From assembly GCA_016712465.1 (NCBI GenBank), contig JADJQZ010000001.1, positions 4,712,001 through 4,776,000 of the forward strand: a stretch of DNA of 64,000 nucleotides. Reading direction: 5' to 3'. Each line of letters begins with the position of its first letter. The stretch's first letter is position 1. A program made the position numbers and the translations under genes. The stretch comes from Candidatus Obscuribacter sp. (lineage in GTDB: Bacteria > Cyanobacteriota > Vampirovibrionia > Obscuribacterales > Obscuribacteraceae). This document shows positions 60,287 through 64,000 of this stretch, in pieces. The notes below the pieces were generated by a model, which ran no database searches, was not told the origin of the DNA, and was given only the letters and a program-made list of their open reading frames with translations.

Positions 60287-61417
60287 TTGCCAGGGCATCA
60301 AAGACTCATTGATTGCAAGCAACCAGGCAAGGCGCCCGGCCGTAGCAAACTGGCTCTGGCTATATTATTGACTGTCATCAGCCAGGCCGTGCCTCAGGCC
60401 GCATTCAGCCTGGAAAGCTGGGAAAAACTCGACAAGCGCCTGAAGAGTCAGGTGCTGCAACTCAATGTCGGGCTCAAAATGAAAGTCAAAGACAGCCTCT
60501 GGGTGCAGCTCGCAGACCTTTCGCCCAAACATAAATTCCCCGTCTTCTCCTCCTCCACCCAAGATCGCGGCTTCCGGGTAGTGGGCTTCGGCACGTGCTT
60601 TCCTATCAAAGGTCGCCTCAAAGACAAAAGCTATTTCGTTACCAACAAACATGTTGTAGACACTGCCGACCAACTCATTAAAGAATGCCAGTTGTTCTAT
60701 GCCGGCATGCATCTCTATGCCGAACAGTCGGCAGGCTGGGGCGGCAACCCCGAAAATCGCTTCAAGGAAATTCTGCAGATAGTCAATGTAGCAAGCAAGA
60801 AAGATCGCACCGAGAGCGAACTGGCCCAGTACCGTCAAACAGTCAACGACATCTGGGACACCTATGAGCGCCACCTATCCACCAGAGTCGACCCCAAACG
60901 CACAGCATTCAACAAGCACCTGAGCCAGGCCCTCGTCAGCTATGAGCTGGGCTACTTCCTACACCCCCCTGGTGCCGTCACCCAACCACCCCTGGTGGGC
61001 AAACTCTACAAAGTAGCGAAGGGTGAAGGCGAACCTGATCTGGCCATTCTGACCGTAGATAAGACCACAATTCCGCCCATGGAGCTTGATACGGTCGCCC
61101 CCTCGGAAGGGCAAGAAATTCAAGTAATCGGCTACCCCATGGCCTCCGACCAGATCGACGCCGACTCTTCCAAATACTACGCCCCCACCTTCAGCACCGG
61201 CAGGGTCAGCAGGGTAGCGCCGCGCACCCTGCAAGTAGATGCCCCCATCACCACAGGCAACAGCGGCGGACCGGTGGTGAATCAGCGTGGCAAGGTGATA
61301 GGAGTTGTGGCCAGACGTGCCCTTTCAGCCAGCGGCAGCGAACTGACCAACTTCGGCGCCGCCGTCACGGCCGCCGGTGTCAAAAACTTCGCCCCTGAAC
61401 TTTTCGGGGAAAATTAA
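60287..61417 (+). CDS. Secreted trypsin-like serine protease
   Basis: 376 residues. The start TTG at 60287 follows the DUF4127 stop by two bases. A signal segment (LALAILLTVISQAVPQAAFS) leads to the protease domain. The catalytic His is in SYFVTNKHVVDTAD. The Asp is in GEPDLAILTVD. The Ser is in TGNSGGPVVNQRGKVIGVVA. A 90-residue insertion between His and Asp carries coiled stretches (SELAQYRQTVNDIWDTYE) not seen in DegP. There is no PDZ domain. It may process partners made from the same operon. No known family name beyond S1 is assigned. Confidence 0.85.
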   Translation: MPGHQRLIDCKQPGKAPGRSKLALAILLTVISQAVPQAAFSLESWEKLDKRLKSQVLQLNVGLKMKVKDSLWVQLADLSPKHKFPVFSSSTQDRGFRVVGFGTCFPIKGRLKDKSYFVTNKHVVDTADQLIKECQLFYAGMHLYAEQSAGWGGNPENRFKEILQIVNVASKKDRTESELAQYRQTVNDIWDTYERHLSTRVDPKRTAFNKHLSQALVSYELGYFLHPPGAVTQPPLVGKLYKVAKGEGEPDLAILTVDKTTIPPMELDTVAPSEGQEIQVIGYPMASDQIDADSSKYYAPTFSTGRVSRVAPRTLQVDAPITTGNSGGPVVNQRGKVIGVVARRALSASGSELTNFGAAVTAAGVKNFAPELFGEN

Positions 61418-61574
61418 GAACCAAGGGCGCCCGGGGGCACCCCCTCCGGTCTGAGTTTCCCGGGCAAGATTAAATACCCTGGCCCGGCCGGGGGCGATTT
61501 CACGTTTTTTACACATGAAGTGGCATATAGTTCTGGGACTACCAAGGGAAATCCCGCCCCAAGAGGTGAATGTC

Positions 61575-62921
61575 ATGGCTAAGCCCGGCGAAGCAGAACT
61601 TACCAGGGTAAAAGAAACCGGCGACGCCGCCGGCAACAAACCCATCGAGGCCGCACAGTTTCAGGTGGCAGACACCAGAGCCTTGCAGAACACACAGCCC
61701 AAGTCGGCGGGCGAACTAGCCGATCAGTGGACCGCCACTGCCAACCTAGGTGGCGGACCGGAGCGTTTCAATCAATTAAACGGCGAAATGATCAAGGCGT
61801 TCAAATCTGCCTACGACAAAGCCCCCGGCGGGGAAGCAGAAAAGGCTCAGGCAGTAAAGAAATTGGAAGCTGACATCAACCAGAAAACACCGGACGGCAA
61901 AGGCATTCTGGTGGACATGAAAGATGGCAAGTTAACAGTCCGGAATCTGGAAGCCACCCAAAGCGGTGAGCCGCATCCACATTACAAGGGCGTCTTCATC
62001 AAAGACATTGGTCCCAAAGCCAGTGCCGACTTGAAGGGTGACAGAGGTCTGGAACAGATTAAACCAGGCGACAAATCCTCTGAAGCAAACACCAAGCAAT
62101 TCCCTTCCGATGCGCTTTTCTACAAAGCCATGAACGCCAATCCCGAATGGGCAAACGCCCCATGGCGCCCGGAAAACGAAGCGCAGAAGAAACTTCTGGC
62201 TGCTATAAAAGACCCGAAAGTAGCCGAGCTGGCAGCCAAACTTCCCCCAGAGATGCTCGACGCCGCCGCCGGCAGCCCCAAAGAAGTAAACGACTTTCTA
62301 GAGAAGAAGGGCTTCGGCCGCCTCTTGCAGGAACGCCCCGATGAGGAAGCGGTGGCCGCCACCATGTCGATCAAGAAAGACTGGACCGCCAAAAGAAGCT
62401 CGGTCAATGTGGACGGCAAAGACTACAATGCCGTTGACAAGGACGGCTCCAAAATCTACAACGTTGACGGCAAGCCGGTTGTACAACTTTTCAAAGATCA
62501 GGGCGACGGTATAAGCGTCTACGCCATTCCAGCAGACAAAAACACCACCGGCTACCAAGCCATGCAAGAAGCAAAACGCTTGATTCCCAAAGCCGAACAG
62601 TCAGCACCGCAGGACCAAGGCATCGTGCGCATTCCCATGGTCGACCTAGAGGCAAGGGAAGACCTCGGTTGGTTGAAGGGCATGAAAGGCGGCGATAGAA
62701 CTATAAGCCAGGCCATGATGCAAACCATGCTCAAGATGGACGAGAATGGTTTTGACGCCAAACAAGCCATAGCCATGGGAGCCACGCGCGGCTTTGCTAT
62801 TCCAAAAGAACCGAAGTATACCTTCAATAGCGAATTCAATTTTGTGGTTGTAAAAGACGGACAACCTATCTTCGTGCAGCCGGTGGGCAAAGATTCCTGG
62901 AAAGATCCCAAACGCAGGTAG
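61575..62921 (+). CDS. Unknown Ala/Lys-rich protein, no signal peptide
   Basis: 448 residues from ATG 61575 (AGAGGTG before it). The first 20 codons of the longer frame are not used. The N-terminal third is disordered-looking and rich in Ala, Gly and Lys. The middle has helices (FYKAMNANPEWANAPW, KKLLAAIKDPKVAELAAKLP). The last third is better ordered, with a strand pair (SKIYNVDGKPVVQLFKDQGD), a helix and FNSEFNFVVVKDGQPIFVQP. No known domain is recognised. The gap to the protease is 157 bases and contains a GC-rich stem with a T-run, so it is likely transcribed apart. Similar proteins with no export signal are common in this lineage. Confidence 0.55.
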   Translation: MAKPGEAELTRVKETGDAAGNKPIEAAQFQVADTRALQNTQPKSAGELADQWTATANLGGGPERFNQLNGEMIKAFKSAYDKAPGGEAEKAQAVKKLEADINQKTPDGKGILVDMKDGKLTVRNLEATQSGEPHPHYKGVFIKDIGPKASADLKGDRGLEQIKPGDKSSEANTKQFPSDALFYKAMNANPEWANAPWRPENEAQKKLLAAIKDPKVAELAAKLPPEMLDAAAGSPKEVNDFLEKKGFGRLLQERPDEEAVAATMSIKKDWTAKRSSVNVDGKDYNAVDKDGSKIYNVDGKPVVQLFKDQGDGISVYAIPADKNTTGYQAMQEAKRLIPKAEQSAPQDQGIVRIPMVDLEAREDLGWLKGMKGGDRTISQAMMQTMLKMDENGFDAKQAIAMGATRGFAIPKEPKYTFNSEFNFVVVKDGQPIFVQPVGKDSWKDPKRR

Positions 62922-62973
62922 GGTGGCAACGATACAAAACTTAGAGTATCTCAGGCCTCTAGCAAGCTCACGC

Positions 62974-64000
62974 TCATTTCAGCTCCGTATTCCAGGGCAG
63001 TGTTACCCATGGACTATCCGGTGATGTAAGTAAATCCTTGAGGATTTCTTCCGAATCATCCTTGTCCTCAAGATACTGCTCTCTACTCCAAAAGCATCGA
63101 CCAACCAAATACTCCTCACCCAATTGCTGCCAACTGCTGTATGTACGTTGCAACTCTCGTGCGACCGGCATCATGCGCGAGTACGCCTCAGCTTCAGACA
63201 ACCAACCTACCCGGTAGCCCCAGCGGCACAAACAAATATAGCGGCAGAGATCCCAGGCTTTCAGTCCACGCGAGCCGAACTTATCGCCATACTCTCGAAC
63301 CAGTCCAAGCCGAGCAGTTTCCGTGGAAATTTCCTTTCCTCTGGTGATAGCAGCTACAACATTCGATACGGGATTCCTGCGCCAGCCGTCATATCGCATC
63401 CACAAAGAATGATGCCCGTCATTGAGCTGCCGTTCAAGCATAGAGAGCAGATCTTCTCTCGACTCAATGCACCACCACTTCCGCAGAAGTTCCTTCTCAT
63501 GCCTAATGGAAGCTTCAGTCGGCTCCTCGCCGGATAGAGAGAAGAGCCCATCCTCATTTTGCTTAAACAACTGAGCAGAGCAAGCAATTGCCCACTGATA
63601 ATCCTTGCGAGCAGGTCGATGCTTGAGGTCGTACTGAGCAGTACGAACCTCGGCAATGTGCTGGTCGGCAATTTCCACGTCTTCGTCATCATGAGTCTCT
63701 ACGCTCATTCTTCGGAATTTGGAGAGATCTTGAAGAGCCTGGTCGTAGTCATGCAATTTCACATCAGCAAGACTAGCCCAGTAATAGTAATCTCCACCGG
63801 GCTCCTTGCACTCTGCCGCGGCAGCCATAAAATCACACTGAGCCAACTTGGGCTCGTTCTGCCGCATAAAGAACTGCGCCCGGTAATACAAAAAGCTAGG
63901 GCGATTTTTGGTCACCTCCAGGGCTCTGTCGTAATCAACCCGAGCCTGCTTAAAATTATTGAGCCCTTCCCATGCCTCTGCACGATTTCTGTATGCATAG
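62974..64000 (-). CDS. TPR-repeat protein, N-terminus beyond window
   Basis: The frame stays open to the last base, past a GTG at 63915 that is only internal. Reading the part above it gives AYRNRAEAWEGLNNFKQAR and VDYDRALEV, which is a TPR repeat. More repeats follow (FLYYRAQFFMRQNEPKLAQC, YYYWASLADVKLHDYDQALQ). The rest, from about codon 130, is a different domain with several Trp (KELLRKWWCIESREDLLSML, WMRYDGWRRNP, KAWDLCRYICLCRWGYRVGW). This second part resembles DUF1266-type proteins, which bear similar WGIESREDLLxxLxxL and AWDLxRxxxLxRWG segments. I am fairly, not fully, sure of that. Confidence 0.75.
   Translation of the reverse strand, partial: YAYRNRAEAWEGLNNFKQARVDYDRALEVTKNRPSFLYYRAQFFMRQNEPKLAQCDFMAAAAECKEPGGDYYYWASLADVKLHDYDQALQDLSKFRRMSVETHDDEDVEIADQHIAEVRTAQYDLKHRPARKDYQWAIACSAQLFKQNEDGLFSLSGEEPTEASIRHEKELLRKWWCIESREDLLSMLERQLNDGHHSLWMRYDGWRRNPVSNVVAAITRGKEISTETARLGLVREYGDKFGSRGLKAWDLCRYICLCRWGYRVGWLSEAEAYSRMMPVARELQRTYSSWQQLGEEYLVGRCFWSREQYLEDKDDSEEILKDLLTSPDSPWVTLPWNTELK

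Noticed and set aside
1..64000. CRISPR array or prophage structural genes
   Set aside because: No spaced repeats of CRISPR type, no cas genes and no capsid, tail or terminase genes were seen.

Overview
This 64 kb window looks like a chromosomal segment from a non-photosynthetic relative of the cyanobacteria (Vampirovibrionia/Melainabacteria, most likely Obscuribacterales). That placement is an inference. It rests on a one-piece tmRNA whose tag begins ANN like cyanobacterial tags, an MGDG-synthase-like lipid glycosyltransferase, a long RecJ, many secreted Lys/Pro-rich proteins of unknown function, and a membrane Ser/Thr kinase with leucine-rich C-terminal repeats. No photosynthesis gene is seen.

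Region 1 (1-11.4 kb) is accessory DNA. It starts with an IS21-family element (frameshifted istA, istB, and a small zinc-knuckle gene ending in a perfect hairpin) next to a broken gene. Then come a Fic protein with tandem repeats at its start, an agmatinase/GNAT pair and a DUF7003-like gene. An imperfect copy of the 3' end of ssrA lies at 7469. Between it and the real ssrA (11429-11822, minus strand) is about 4 kb carrying an excisionase-like antitoxin, a PIN toxin and a free-standing IF-2 N-domain protein, plus a secreted protein and small orphan genes. This is the footprint expected of an island inserted at the 3' end of ssrA, but no integrase is left.

Region 2 (12-31.6 kb) is mostly housekeeping and envelope. 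It holds prmA, a fatty acid hydroxylase, a lipid glycosyltransferase, the receptor-like kinase, and a tightly coupled trio of alarmone hydrolase, ligase-associated DEXH helicase and PdeM nuclease. These are followed by tRNA-Leu(CAA), a pyroglutamyl peptidase, three tandem related secreted proteins, a P2-type ATPase resembling the Na+/K+-ATPase group with a pilus-N-like secreted partner and a zinc microprotein, and glycerol kinase.

Region 3 (31.6-46.7 kb) has a GrpB-family protein, a secreted von Willebrand A protein, a royal-jelly/Yellow-type propeller, an OYE-family reductase with an MDR reductase, a GT87 membrane glycosyltransferase and an orphan OmpR-type regulator. It ends with class Ia ribonucleotide reductase nrdA-nrdB, behind a cobalamin riboswitch and an intrinsic terminator.

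Region 4 (46.7-64 kb) has an OsmC protein and a birA/MBOAT/SGNH/microprotein operon for surface O-acylation. Next are a GT1 glycosyltransferase with a possible DUF4253-like protein, recJ-apt, and a run of a secreted Lys/Glu-rich protein, a DUF4127 protein, a serine protease and an unknown protein. A TPR gene is cut by the window end.

The strongest leads are the B12 riboswitch in front of an oxygen-dependent class Ia reductase, the ssrA-bounded toxin/IF2-N module, and the alarmone-hydrolase/DNA-damage operon.
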